Positions 8,825 through 18,202 are shown, counted from the stretch's first letter. The stretch is 64,000 nucleotides of DNA from Bacteroidales bacterium (GCA_030683155.1 JAUXMV010000015.1:1-64000); one strand, 5' to 3'. Made by a program: numbers and translations. Notes: generated by a model from the letters alone, not told the origin.

Positions 8825-9310
8825 TTAATCTTTCTTTTTTGTTGGGATCAAAAACACTGGAATCCGGGTTTGTCTCAAAACTTCTTCTGTAACGCTTCCA
8901 ACCAGGATGTTTTCCAGCCATTTTTGACTATGGGAACCCATAACAATGATATCGGCTTTCATTTCGTTTGCAGTCTCCAAAATGGCGCCTGCAATGACTC
9001 CTTCATTTACAATTGTCCGGATATTCACATCCCCTAAATGTCGTTTGGTTTTGTCGAGGAAAAACTGTGCAGCATTTCTGAGTCCATCAACAGTATCAAG
9101 CTGCATTTGGGATGAATCAATGTATCCGGCAAAACCCATAACAGGCGAGAATCCGGTTGAAGTATAATACGTTGAATCGGTTATTACATGCAACAAAGTA
9201 ACTTCGGCGCCCATCGATTTTGCCATTGAGAAACCTTGCTCTGTTACCATTTGTGCTGTTGGGTTATAATCTACTGCAATCAGTACATGTCTAAATTGAA
9301 TTGTGTTCAT
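8825..9310 (-). CDS. Universal stress protein (UspA family)
   Basis: 161 aa; FRHVLIAVDYNPTA, DIIVMGSHSQKWLENILVGSVTEEVLRQTRIPVFLIP (ATP-binding G-x2-G-x9-G-S/T type motif). Confidence 0.94.
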   Translation of the reverse strand: MNTIQFRHVLIAVDYNPTAQMVTEQGFSMAKSMGAEVTLLHVITDSTYYTSTGFSPVMGFAGYIDSSQMQLDTVDGLRNAAQFFLDKTKRHLGDVNIRTIVNEGVIAGAILETANEMKADIIVMGSHSQKWLENILVGSVTEEVLRQTRIPVFLIPTKKKD

Positions 9311-9406
9311 AATACAGGTTTATCTTTTTTAATTAATGATGTGATTTAGGGAGTACAAAATAATAGCGTAATTGCTTCCTGGTTGTTACAATAGTTTTAT
9401 AAAGAA

Positions 9407-9426
9407 TTACATGATTTACATGTTTT
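9407..9426 (-). promoter_or_regulatory. ATGTAA direct-repeat motif upstream of uspA
   Basis: Minus-strand AAAACATGTAAATCATGTAA, 9-bp period; matches 15/16 bases of the motif at 11510-11525. Confidence 0.45.
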
Positions 9427-9548
9427 GGTAAAAGCTGGAAGTCCAAAGATGAAGCCAAAAGACTGAAATAGCCAGAAGGAAATCCGATTATAATAACCTG
9501 GAATCAAAAGATGTAGGACGCAAATCAGATGTAAGAAAATCCGCGAAA

Positions 9549-9576
9549 GATGTAAGTTTTCCTCATAGTTCTGTAA
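9549..9576 (+). promoter_or_regulatory. 28-bp promoter element, copy B (upstream of the AsmA/DUF748-like gene)
   Basis: GATGTAAGTTTTCCTCATAGTTCTGTAA; further GATGTARG copies at 9510 and 9528. Confidence 0.6.
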
Positions 9577-9613
9577 TGGAATCGAATGCTTATTGCCGCA
9601 CCTTTGACACTCT

Positions 9614-11224
9614 ATGAAACGAAATAAATTATTGAAAATCCTAGTTGGAATAGTCGCATTCTTTCTATTGCTCATACTTATAGCTGTTATTTTCATTGAG
9701 CCATGGACAGTGAAGAAAATTGAGTCAGCATTTAATAAAAATGCTGATAAATTTCACATGGAAATTGAGAATGTCAAAATCTCACTCATTAAATCAGGCA
9801 TAACGCTTAATAATGTTACCATTGTCTCAAAGCTTCAGAATGACAGTCTGACAAATTTAAAAGCTGAAATTGCTGCCATTGAATTCAAGGGTATTAAGCT
9901 TTTTAAAGCAATGTTCAAAAATGACGTCGAAGTCAGAGAAGTAAATATTTTCAACAGTCATGTTGCAGGAAAGTTCCCATTTAAGGGAAAAGCCGGGCCT
10001 GCTAAAGTTTCGCCCTTAAACATCAGAATCAAAAACCTGGTGTTTGATCGACTGGTTATAGACATAAAAGACGAAGTTACATCACAAGCTTTTTGGCTGT
10101 ATGATGCTTTTATAAATGTTTATGATTTACAGCTTGCTAAACTTGATACTATTTCAAAGGATATATTTAAGCAATTGGATTTCAATGCACAACAATACAG
10201 AACTGTTACATCTGACAGCATGTACACGATAAAATCTGTCGGAATAAACTACTCTGCAACTTCAAATTTCCTGGTTGTTGATAGTTTTTCTGTTCAACCG
10301 AATTACAGTAATTATGAGTTCACTGCCCGGCATCAATTTGAAATTGATCGCATTGAAGCCGGGCTCAGCCAGATATCATTTCGTGAATTTTCTGCCACTG
10401 AATATATAAAATCAGGAAACCTTATAAGTTCATATATCGAAATCGGAAAATTTGAGATGAGTGTTTTTCGTGATAAACGCAAAGAATTCAACCATGTAAA
10501 CAAACCTGCATTTCAAGAAATACTCTATAACTATCCGGGTAAAATCGGCATTGATTCTATCGGTATTTTGGACGGAGGTATAACCTATACCGAACATGCC
10601 GAAAAAGCTAACGAGCCTGGCATTATCACTTTTGATAGGTTTAATGCGCTAATTTTCAATATTTTAAATGATACCATTTACAAAACAAAAAAAGCTTATA
10701 TCGGATTCAATGCTGAAGCTTTTTTAATGGACAAGGCAAAATTGACTGTACAAATGAAGAGCCGGCTATTCGACAGTCAGAACACCTTTGCTGTGAATGG
10801 CAAGCTTTTAGGAATTGAAGCAATGGAATTGAACCCAATTTTGGAGAAAAATGCATTCATCTACGCGACATCGGGAAAAATTGAGGCTATGAATTTTAGT
10901 TTTACAGCGAACAACACAAAATCTTCCGGACAAATGAAGCTACTTTATGAGGGATTGAATGTTGCTGTTAAGAATAAAATGACGGATGATACAACTGCTG
11001 TAAAAGAGCGGGTGATATCTGTCATTGCCAATATGTTAATCATGCATTCGAACCCTATGCCGGACGAAGAGGCGAGACAGGGAGTGATTGTTTTCGAAAG
11101 AAATCCTGAGAAAAGTTTTTTCAGTTACTGCGCCAAATCACTTTTTTCGGGCATCAAAAGCAGTGTTATAAAAAGCCCGGATACACCTAGGAAGAGCAGT
11201 TTGCAAAAAAAGGACAACCCATAA
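9614..11224 (+). CDS. AsmA/DUF748-like membrane-anchored protein
   Basis: 536 aa; N-terminal TM helix followed by VKKIESAFNKNADKFHMEIENVKISLIKSGITLNNVTI typical of AsmA/DUF748 proteins. Confidence 0.65.
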   Translation: MKRNKLLKILVGIVAFFLLLILIAVIFIEPWTVKKIESAFNKNADKFHMEIENVKISLIKSGITLNNVTIVSKLQNDSLTNLKAEIAAIEFKGIKLFKAMFKNDVEVREVNIFNSHVAGKFPFKGKAGPAKVSPLNIRIKNLVFDRLVIDIKDEVTSQAFWLYDAFINVYDLQLAKLDTISKDIFKQLDFNAQQYRTVTSDSMYTIKSVGINYSATSNFLVVDSFSVQPNYSNYEFTARHQFEIDRIEAGLSQISFREFSATEYIKSGNLISSYIEIGKFEMSVFRDKRKEFNHVNKPAFQEILYNYPGKIGIDSIGILDGGITYTEHAEKANEPGIITFDRFNALIFNILNDTIYKTKKAYIGFNAEAFLMDKAKLTVQMKSRLFDSQNTFAVNGKLLGIEAMELNPILEKNAFIYATSGKIEAMNFSFTANNTKSSGQMKLLYEGLNVAVKNKMTDDTTAVKERVISVIANMLIMHSNPMPDEEARQGVIVFERNPEKSFFSYCAKSLFSGIKSSVIKSPDTPRKSSLQKKDNP

Positions 11225-11506
11225 GTTAAAATGCATCTTCGATGCTGTTTATCCCTCTGTTCTACTTCATTCTAAAGTTAAATCTATGAGAGATATATAT
11301 TGCAAAACTCCAATTAAGAAAATATGCAGCATGGTGTCTAAATGTAACCACATTTATCAGCAAAGGTATTTTCAAATTAATCTTCTTTGAATATCAATCA
11401 TTCTTTTGATACTTCTTCTTAACCCCAAACTTCATCTAACTTTTGTACTTTGATGGATAGCAGTTAAAAAAAATGATTCCCTTGATGATCTACATGATGA
11501 TTTTTT

Positions 11507-11527
11507 AAACATGTAAAACATGTAACC
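11507..11527 (+). promoter_or_regulatory. Tandem ACATGTAA motif upstream of the ice-binding adhesin operon
   Basis: AAACATGTAAAACATGTAACC; the 14-mer TGTAAAACATGTAA recurs (minus strand) at 7969-7982. Confidence 0.45.
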
Positions 11528-11612
11528 TTTATACAGTTAAGTGTAACCCTTTTCGGTCTGAATAGGCTGAACTTTGTACCAAATATTTTTTCACACTTAA
11601 TACCCGGTTAAA

Positions 11613-14600
11613 ATGAAAAGTAAACTTCTACTTCTTTTAACAATCATTGCTCTTCTATCTTTCCGAAATAATAATTTTGCACAGTCGCCTAACCTTGGGG
11701 CTGCCTCAAATTTTGCATTATTTACGGCAGCTGGAGAATTAACAAATGTTGGAGCATCAGTCGTCACTGGCGATGTTGGAACATATGTAGGAGCTCTCAC
11801 AGGTTTTCCTCCCGGAATTGTAATAGGAGAAATTTATCCTGTTGGTCACCCGATTTTAGCACAAGCTGCAATCGATCTGGGGCTCGCCTATACAGATTTG
11901 GCATCAAGACCATGTGATGTTGTGTTAGGAACTCCATTTGGAAATGGACAAACACTTAACCCGGGCGTTTATTGCCTCGGCAGTGCAGCAACACTGAATG
12001 GCGAATTAATATTAGATGGACTTGGAAACCCGGATGCGCTATTTATCATTCAGATAGACGGGGCATTAGCAACAAGTGGAAACTCGAGTATTACACTCAT
12101 TAATGGAGCTTCGATCGACAATGTATATTGGCAGATAAATGGTGCATTTACGCTGAATGAAGGTTCAATTTTCAGAGGCATAATAGTCGCTAATGGTCAG
12201 ATTGAATTGCTGGAAGCTTCAACGCTTTATGGCCAGGCGCTCTCAATAGCAGGTGCTATTCTTCTGCATAATAATTTAGTTACAATTCCGATGCCACCTG
12301 AGGCACCAGAGGTGACAGTAATTCAACCTGACTGCCTTGTACCTACTGGTACCATCATCGTAAACTCACCTTTGGGACCAGGCTTAACCTATAGTATAGG
12401 TGCAGGCTATCAATCAAGTTCTATTTTCAGTTCTCTGGCACCTGGCACCTACACTGTTACAGTTATGAACGCTGACGGTCTTATTTCAGAGTCAATATCT
12501 GTTACGATCAATGCCCAACCTATAACACCTCCCCCACCTGAGGTTGTGGCACTTCAGCCGGATTGTTTTATCAATACCGGTACTATCACCGTCATTTCTC
12601 CTTTGGGTCCCGGCTTAACCTACAGCATTGGCGGAGCTTATCAGTCAAATCCTGTTTTTACAAATGTTTTGCCTAATTCATACAACGTCACTGTGATGAG
12701 TGAAGATGGTTGTATCTCGCCGGCTACGATTGTCATTATCGAGCCTTCATTGGATGCGCCCGAAGCACCGCAGGTGGTGGCACTTCAGCCGGATTGTTTT
12801 ATCAATACCGGTACTATCACCGTCACTTCTCCTTTGGGTCCTGGCTTAACCTACAGCATTGGCGGGGCTTATCAGTCGAATCCTGTTTTTACAAATGTTT
12901 TGCCTAACTCGTACAACGTCACTGTGATGAGTGAAGACGGATGTATTTCTCCCGCTACCATCGTAATTATTGAGCCTGCATTGGATCTTCCTCTAGCGCC
13001 TCAGGTTGTGGCACTTCAACCGGATTGCTTTATCAATACGGGTACAATCACCATTACCTCACCCATAGGGCCAGGTTTAATGTACAGCATTGGCGGGGCT
13101 TATCAGTCCAATCCTGTCTTTACAAATGTTTTACCAAATACATACAATGTCACTGTGATGAGTGAAGACGGCTGTATTTCGCCCGCTACAATCGTAATTA
13201 TTGAGCCTGCTTTGGATCTTCCACTAGCGCCTCAGGTTGTGGCACTTCAGCCGGATTGTTTTATCAATACCGGAACCATCACTGTTACTTCACCTACAGG
13301 GCCTGGTTTAACGTATAGCATTGGCGGGGCTTATCAGTCCAATCCTGTCTTTTCAAATGTGTTGCCCAATACTTACAACGTAACCGTCATGAGTGAAGAC
13401 GGCTGTATTTCTCCCGCTACAATCGTAATTATTGAGCCTGCTCCTGAAACACCGGAAGCACCGCAGGTGGTGGCGCTTCAGCCGGATTGCTTTATCAATA
13501 CAGGCACTATCACTGTTACCTCACCTATAGGTCCAGGTTTAACGTACAGCATTGGCGGGGCTTACCAGTCCAATCCTGTATTTACAGAGGTCTTACCCAA
13601 TTCGTATAACGTCACTGTGATGAGTGAAGATGGTTGTATATCGCCTGCTACGATTGTAATTATCGACAACCAACCTTTAACGCCAATCGCAGATGCTGGT
13701 CCGGACAGAACTATTTGCCAGAACACAAGTACGCAGATTGGCTCAGAAGCCATTTCAGGAAATACCTACAGTTGGAGTTCTGATCCGACTGGCTTTACCT
13801 CAAACCTCGCGAATCCAACGGTAAGTCCAATGGTAGAAACTACTTACATCTTAACAGTAACCACAATACTCGGTGGCTGTCAAAGTACAGATTCAGTTAC
13901 AGTTTTTATTGACATGCCTCCTTTGATTATCGCGCAACCTGTTGATCAGATAGTATGTGAAGGTGAATCAGTAAGTTTCATTGTAATTGCAAGTGGTACT
14001 AACCTAAGCTATCAATGGAGAAAAGGATTGGTAAATCTAACTAACGGAGGAAACATATCAGGCGTCAACTCTTCTATACTGACAATAGTTCAGGTTACAC
14101 TCTCTGATGCAGCAAACAATTATAATGTTGTCGTCAGCGGAATCTGTTTACCTGCTGCTGTTTCTATTGATGTATCACTTATTGTAAATCCGATACCTGT
14201 AGCCATTGCAAGTAGTAATTCTCCGGTCTGTGAAGGCGATCCAATACAATTGACAGCGGAAACAGTGCAGGGAGCATCTTATTACTGGACGGGTCCAAAT
14301 GGTTTTACTTCGACAGAACAAAATCCATATATTTCTTCAACAACAGCATTATACTCGGGCAGTTATACATTGGTTGTCACAGCAAACGGATGCGCTTCAA
14401 CAGCAACGACGCTTATCGTTTTCATCAACGAATGCTGTATTAATATTCCTGAAGGCTTCTCACCGAACGCTGATGGAATAAACGACTATTATGTTATCAG
14501 GGGGATTGACTGTTATCCCAATAACTCAATTATTATCTATAACCGATGGGGCAACAAAGTATATGAAGCCAGTCCATACAAAAATGACTGGGATGGCAGA

Positions 14601-14717
14601 ACAGATTTTGGTATCACAATCGGCGGAGATAAATTGCCTGTTGGAACCTACTTCTATCTTTTGAATTTGGGCGATGGTTCAGATATTATTAAAGGCTTTA
14701 TTTACCTTAACAAGTAA
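11613..14717 (+). CDS. DUF3494 ice-binding-like adhesin with tandem repeats and T9SS type B (gliding-motility) C-terminal domain
   Basis: 1034 aa; signal peptide; LGAASNFALFTAAGELTNVGASVVTGDVGTYVG...NPDALFIIQIDGAL...VYWQINGAFTLNEGSIFRGIIVANGQI (DUF3494); repeats; C-term NIPEGFSPNADGINDYYVIRGIDCYPNNSIIIYNRWGNKVYEA. Confidence 0.93.
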   Translation: MKSKLLLLLTIIALLSFRNNNFAQSPNLGAASNFALFTAAGELTNVGASVVTGDVGTYVGALTGFPPGIVIGEIYPVGHPILAQAAIDLGLAYTDLASRPCDVVLGTPFGNGQTLNPGVYCLGSAATLNGELILDGLGNPDALFIIQIDGALATSGNSSITLINGASIDNVYWQINGAFTLNEGSIFRGIIVANGQIELLEASTLYGQALSIAGAILLHNNLVTIPMPPEAPEVTVIQPDCLVPTGTIIVNSPLGPGLTYSIGAGYQSSSIFSSLAPGTYTVTVMNADGLISESISVTINAQPITPPPPEVVALQPDCFINTGTITVISPLGPGLTYSIGGAYQSNPVFTNVLPNSYNVTVMSEDGCISPATIVIIEPSLDAPEAPQVVALQPDCFINTGTITVTSPLGPGLTYSIGGAYQSNPVFTNVLPNSYNVTVMSEDGCISPATIVIIEPALDLPLAPQVVALQPDCFINTGTITITSPIGPGLMYSIGGAYQSNPVFTNVLPNTYNVTVMSEDGCISPATIVIIEPALDLPLAPQVVALQPDCFINTGTITVTSPTGPGLTYSIGGAYQSNPVFSNVLPNTYNVTVMSEDGCISPATIVIIEPAPETPEAPQVVALQPDCFINTGTITVTSPIGPGLTYSIGGAYQSNPVFTEVLPNSYNVTVMSEDGCISPATIVIIDNQPLTPIADAGPDRTICQNTSTQIGSEAISGNTYSWSSDPTGFTSNLANPTVSPMVETTYILTVTTILGGCQSTDSVTVFIDMPPLIIAQPVDQIVCEGESVSFIVIASGTNLSYQWRKGLVNLTNGGNISGVNSSILTIVQVTLSDAANNYNVVVSGICLPAAVSIDVSLIVNPIPVAIASSNSPVCEGDPIQLTAETVQGASYYWTGPNGFTSTEQNPYISSTTALYSGSYTLVVTANGCASTATTLIVFINECCINIPEGFSPNADGINDYYVIRGIDCYPNNSIIIYNRWGNKVYEASPYKNDWDGRTDFGITIGGDKLPVGTYFYLLNLGDGSDIIKGFIYLNK
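12309..13694 (+). repeat. Six in-frame 231-bp (77-aa) tandem repeats
   Basis: Repeat starts at 12309, 12540, 12771, 13002, 13233, 13464, exactly 231 bp apart; consensus PQVVALQPDCFINTGTITVTSPLGPGLTYSIGGAYQSNPVFTNVLPNSYNVTVMSEDGCISPATIVIIEP; first copy divergent. Confidence 0.95.
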
Positions 14718-14758
14718 TTCAGCAAAACCAAGGAATAACCCTAATAATAAAATACAAG

Positions 14759-15700
14759 ATGAAAACCCTAAATATAATTCTGTTCGTAATGATACTAACC
14801 TTTGTGGGTCTGACAGTGCATGCACAGCAGCTTCCAATGTTTACGCATTACATGAATAATACCCTGGTGGTAAATCCGGCTTATGCAGGTAGCAGAGAAG
14901 CGCTGACAGTAACGGCACTCCATCGTTCTCAATGGGTTAACTTCCCTGGTTCACCTAAAACACAAACACTGACTTTGCATTCTCCAATAAAATATAAACA
15001 TATTGGATTAGGTTTAGCTGTATTTAATGATAAAATCGGGCCGACAAATAATTCGTCAGTTTTTGGATATTATTCATTTATTATGCAGGTATCCGAAAAA
15101 TCAAAGTTAGCGCTTGGTTTAAGTGGTGGTATCAATATTTTTCAGGCCAATTTAAGTACGCTTAACCTGGATGAAAAGGTTGACCCGGCCTTTATGTACA
15201 ATATCAACAATCATGTGATGCCCAATTTTGGTTTTGGTGTATATTATTCAAGGGAGCGCTTTTATGCAGGTCTTTCAGTGCCTAATTTATTAGAAAACAG
15301 TTATGCTGTTACTGAGCAGGCAAATAAAAACACATTGATAGGAAAAGAAAAAAGGCATTACTATTTTATTGCTGGTTCGATGCTTCGACTCACTGATAAT
15401 CTCGATTTTAAACCAACAGGCCTAATCAAAATGACGTTAGGAGCGCCTATTGAAGCCGATCTTACTGCTTCTTTCGTGATCATGAAGAAACTCTTGGTAG
15501 GTGCAATGTTCCGTACGGGTGATGCCTTTGGTGGTTTGGTCGGACTGGATATTTCTGAGCAATTGCATATTGGTTATTCATTCGACTATTCTTATGGTTT
15601 AAAAACGTTTAAATATCATCAAGGTAGTCATGAAATATTACTAAGATATGATTTCATTTTTACCAACAGAAGGCAAATTCATTCTCCAAGATATTTTTAA
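14759..15700 (+). CDS. PorP/SprF family type IX secretion system membrane protein
   Basis: 313 aa; signal peptide, QQLPMFTHYMNNTLVVNPAYAGSREALTVTALHRSQWVNFPGSPKTQTLTLHSPI. Confidence 0.95.
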   Translation: MKTLNIILFVMILTFVGLTVHAQQLPMFTHYMNNTLVVNPAYAGSREALTVTALHRSQWVNFPGSPKTQTLTLHSPIKYKHIGLGLAVFNDKIGPTNNSSVFGYYSFIMQVSEKSKLALGLSGGINIFQANLSTLNLDEKVDPAFMYNINNHVMPNFGFGVYYSRERFYAGLSVPNLLENSYAVTEQANKNTLIGKEKRHYYFIAGSMLRLTDNLDFKPTGLIKMTLGAPIEADLTASFVIMKKLLVGAMFRTGDAFGGLVGLDISEQLHIGYSFDYSYGLKTFKYHQGSHEILLRYDFIFTNRRQIHSPRYF

Positions 15701-15719
15701 TTCTTTAAAAAAAAATATA

Positions 15720-18194
15720 ATGAAAAATTTACTTATTCCCATTCTCATATTTGCAGGGATCAGCATGAACGCTATTGGGCAAGAGAAATCCAGTAAAGAA
15801 TTAAAAGGCGACAAATACTATTTCAATTACTCCTTTGATAAGTCCATTGACTTGTACAATCGGGCCAATCAATTGACCCCGGAAGGCCAGCGTAATTTGG
15901 CAGTAAGTTACAGCAACATTGATAAAACGATTGAATCTGAAGAGGCGTATTTAAAACTAATAAACACAGGAAAAGACATTTTACCTGAAGATTACTACAG
16001 TTATTCAATGATTCTAAAGTCAAATGGCAAAAATGCCGAATCGCAAAAATGGATGGATAAATTTATTGAATTAAAACCTAACGATTTACGTGTTAAAGAT
16101 TATCTATCGCATAAAGCTTCATTGCCGGAATTAAAAAAGGATTTCGGGAAGTATAAAATAGTACATCAAAATATCAATAGTGAGGCGCTGGATTTTGGAA
16201 CCAGTTACTATAAAGATCAGATCGTTTTTGCCTCCACCAGATCGACACCAAGGATGATCGTCCGTAAATACAACTGGACAGGAAAACCCTTCTGGGATAT
16301 CTACGTTTCTGATGTGGATGGCGGCCAGTTAAAAAGCCCGGTTATTTTTGATAAAAGCATGAATGGCAAATTGCATGATGGGCCGGTAAGTTTCAACCAT
16401 GATGGCACGCAGATTGCTTACACAAAAAACAATTATGATCATAAACGAAAAGATGAGGTGATTGAATTGCAAATTTGGCTCAGCAGCTTCAAAGATGATC
16501 AATGGACTGATCCTGAACCATTTGTTCTCAACAATGTTAAATATTCCGTCGGACAGCCATTTCTGACTTCAGATGGAAGGACGATGTACTTTACAAGTGA
16601 TATGCCTGGAGGCTTTGGTGGTACGGATATTTACAGAATTACCAGAAACGCAGCTGGTGTGTGGGGAAAGGCAGAAAATCTGGGCAACCAGATCAATACC
16701 GAGGGTGATGAAATGTTTCCATTCCTGGAACAAAAAAGCAATACCTTTTTCTTCAGCTCAAATGGTCGTTTCGGCCTTGGAGGGCTCGATATGTTTACCA
16801 GCGTTATGAACGAAACAGGATTTGAGCAAGTTACCAATATGGGGAGTCCGTTAAATACCCAATACGATGATTTTGCGCTCATTATAAATAACAAAATGAA
16901 CAAAGGTTATTTCTCTTCCTCAAGACCCGGTGGCAAAGGAGGCGATGACATTTATGCATTTGATGTTTTGATCCCTGACATTATTGAAGATGTTGATTTT
17001 ATTGTAAAAGCACCCCTTAACATTCCGTATAAACCCATCATGAGAGAATATTTTCCGCTTAGAAACTATATTTTCTTTAAAGCAGGAACAACTGAGATAC
17101 CAGCACGTTATGTGTTACTCAAAAAAGATCAGGTCAGGGGATTTAAAGAAGATCAGCTCGAAAGCATCGCTTCTTTGAATGTCAATGCGCGTTCAGCCCG
17201 CCAAATGACGGTTTATTACAACATTTTAAATATTCTGGGCGACAGGATGGGGAAAAACCCATCGTCATCCATCAAGCTGGTTGGCTCATCTGCCCAAGGA
17301 CCTGAACAGGCACTCAAAATGGCTGAATCTTGCAAGAATTATCTCGTGGACGTATTCGATATAAACCCATCGAGGATTCTTGTAGAAGGACGCAATAAAC
17401 CAAAAATTCCTTCAGAAAAAGTAGGCGGCAAGCTTGAACTTGAGTTGCTGCGTGAAGAAGATGAAAGGGTATCCATCGAAAGTGCTACACCGGCTATATT
17501 GAATCAATTTTACAGCGGCAATGAAAGCATGCCTTTCGAACCTGTTCAAATTGTGAATGGTCAGGAAAATTCAGTAGATGGTTTTGCTACTTTCAATGTG
17601 GCTGGGGCGGAAAAAACACTCAGGTCATGGGCTTTGAAACTCGAAGGCGAAAATGGTGAAGTCCAACATTTTGGACCATTCACGCAAGAAATGGTTGAAA
17701 TTGATCAAAGAAGTATTTTGGGAGATAATCTTAAGCACAACTATAAGGTGACTATGACAGGCCAAACCAAATCTGGCGCGGTCATTACCAAAGAGTCAAA
17801 CCTGCAACTTGAGCTTCTGCCTCCAGTTACCGGTCCTGAAGTAACTAGATTCAGCATCATTTTTGAATTTGATGACTCAAGATCTATTTCTATCTATGAA
17901 AAATATCTGACTGATGTGGTAGTGCCAAAAGTGTCTTCTGGCGGAAGTCTGATTATCCATGGTTTTACAGATGTTATCGGCGAAGTAGAGCACAACAGAA
18001 AATTGTCCATAGCAAGGGCTACTGAAGTAAAAAACATCATTGAAAAAGGTCTTTCAAATGCCGGTATAAAAGATGTTAAACTCGATGTGCAAGGTTTCGG
18101 CGAGAATATCGATACTGCTCCTTTCGAAAACTTGTTGCCTGAAAGGCACTTTTATAACAGAACTGTTATTATCGATATCATTCCTCCTCAATAA
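15720..18194 (+). CDS. OmpA family protein with TPR and PD40/WD40-like propeller
   Basis: Start set to the ATG at 15720 (signal peptide MKNLLIPILIFAGISMNAIG); propeller motifs (MYFTSDMPGGFGGTDIYR, GYFSSSRPGGKGGDDIYAF); OmpA-like C-terminus (RATEVKNIIEKGL). Confidence 0.92.
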   Translation: MKNLLIPILIFAGISMNAIGQEKSSKELKGDKYYFNYSFDKSIDLYNRANQLTPEGQRNLAVSYSNIDKTIESEEAYLKLINTGKDILPEDYYSYSMILKSNGKNAESQKWMDKFIELKPNDLRVKDYLSHKASLPELKKDFGKYKIVHQNINSEALDFGTSYYKDQIVFASTRSTPRMIVRKYNWTGKPFWDIYVSDVDGGQLKSPVIFDKSMNGKLHDGPVSFNHDGTQIAYTKNNYDHKRKDEVIELQIWLSSFKDDQWTDPEPFVLNNVKYSVGQPFLTSDGRTMYFTSDMPGGFGGTDIYRITRNAAGVWGKAENLGNQINTEGDEMFPFLEQKSNTFFFSSNGRFGLGGLDMFTSVMNETGFEQVTNMGSPLNTQYDDFALIINNKMNKGYFSSSRPGGKGGDDIYAFDVLIPDIIEDVDFIVKAPLNIPYKPIMREYFPLRNYIFFKAGTTEIPARYVLLKKDQVRGFKEDQLESIASLNVNARSARQMTVYYNILNILGDRMGKNPSSSIKLVGSSAQGPEQALKMAESCKNYLVDVFDINPSRILVEGRNKPKIPSEKVGGKLELELLREEDERVSIESATPAILNQFYSGNESMPFEPVQIVNGQENSVDGFATFNVAGAEKTLRSWALKLEGENGEVQHFGPFTQEMVEIDQRSILGDNLKHNYKVTMTGQTKSGAVITKESNLQLELLPPVTGPEVTRFSIIFEFDDSRSISIYEKYLTDVVVPKVSSGGSLIIHGFTDVIGEVEHNRKLSIARATEVKNIIEKGLSNAGIKDVKLDVQGFGENIDTAPFENLLPERHFYNRTVIIDIIPPQ

Positions 18195-18202
18195 AATAAT
18201 AA

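Noticed and set aside
8730-8921. 63-aa minus-strand ORF between cheB and uspA
   Set aside because: Overlaps the 3' end of uspA in another frame, K/R-rich, no domain; no start-site support.
9397-9696. 99-aa minus-strand ORF
   Set aside because: Covers the promoter region with the shared motifs and the start of the DUF748-like gene; Cys/His/aromatic-rich random composition.
12309-13694. Repeats as a CRISPR or satellite array
   Set aside because: The 231-bp period is in frame within one ORF and encodes 77-aa adhesin modules.
15648-15719. Upstream extension of the OmpA-family ORF
   Set aside because: Overlaps the 3' end of the PorP/SprF gene; the ATG at 15720 gives a proper signal peptide.
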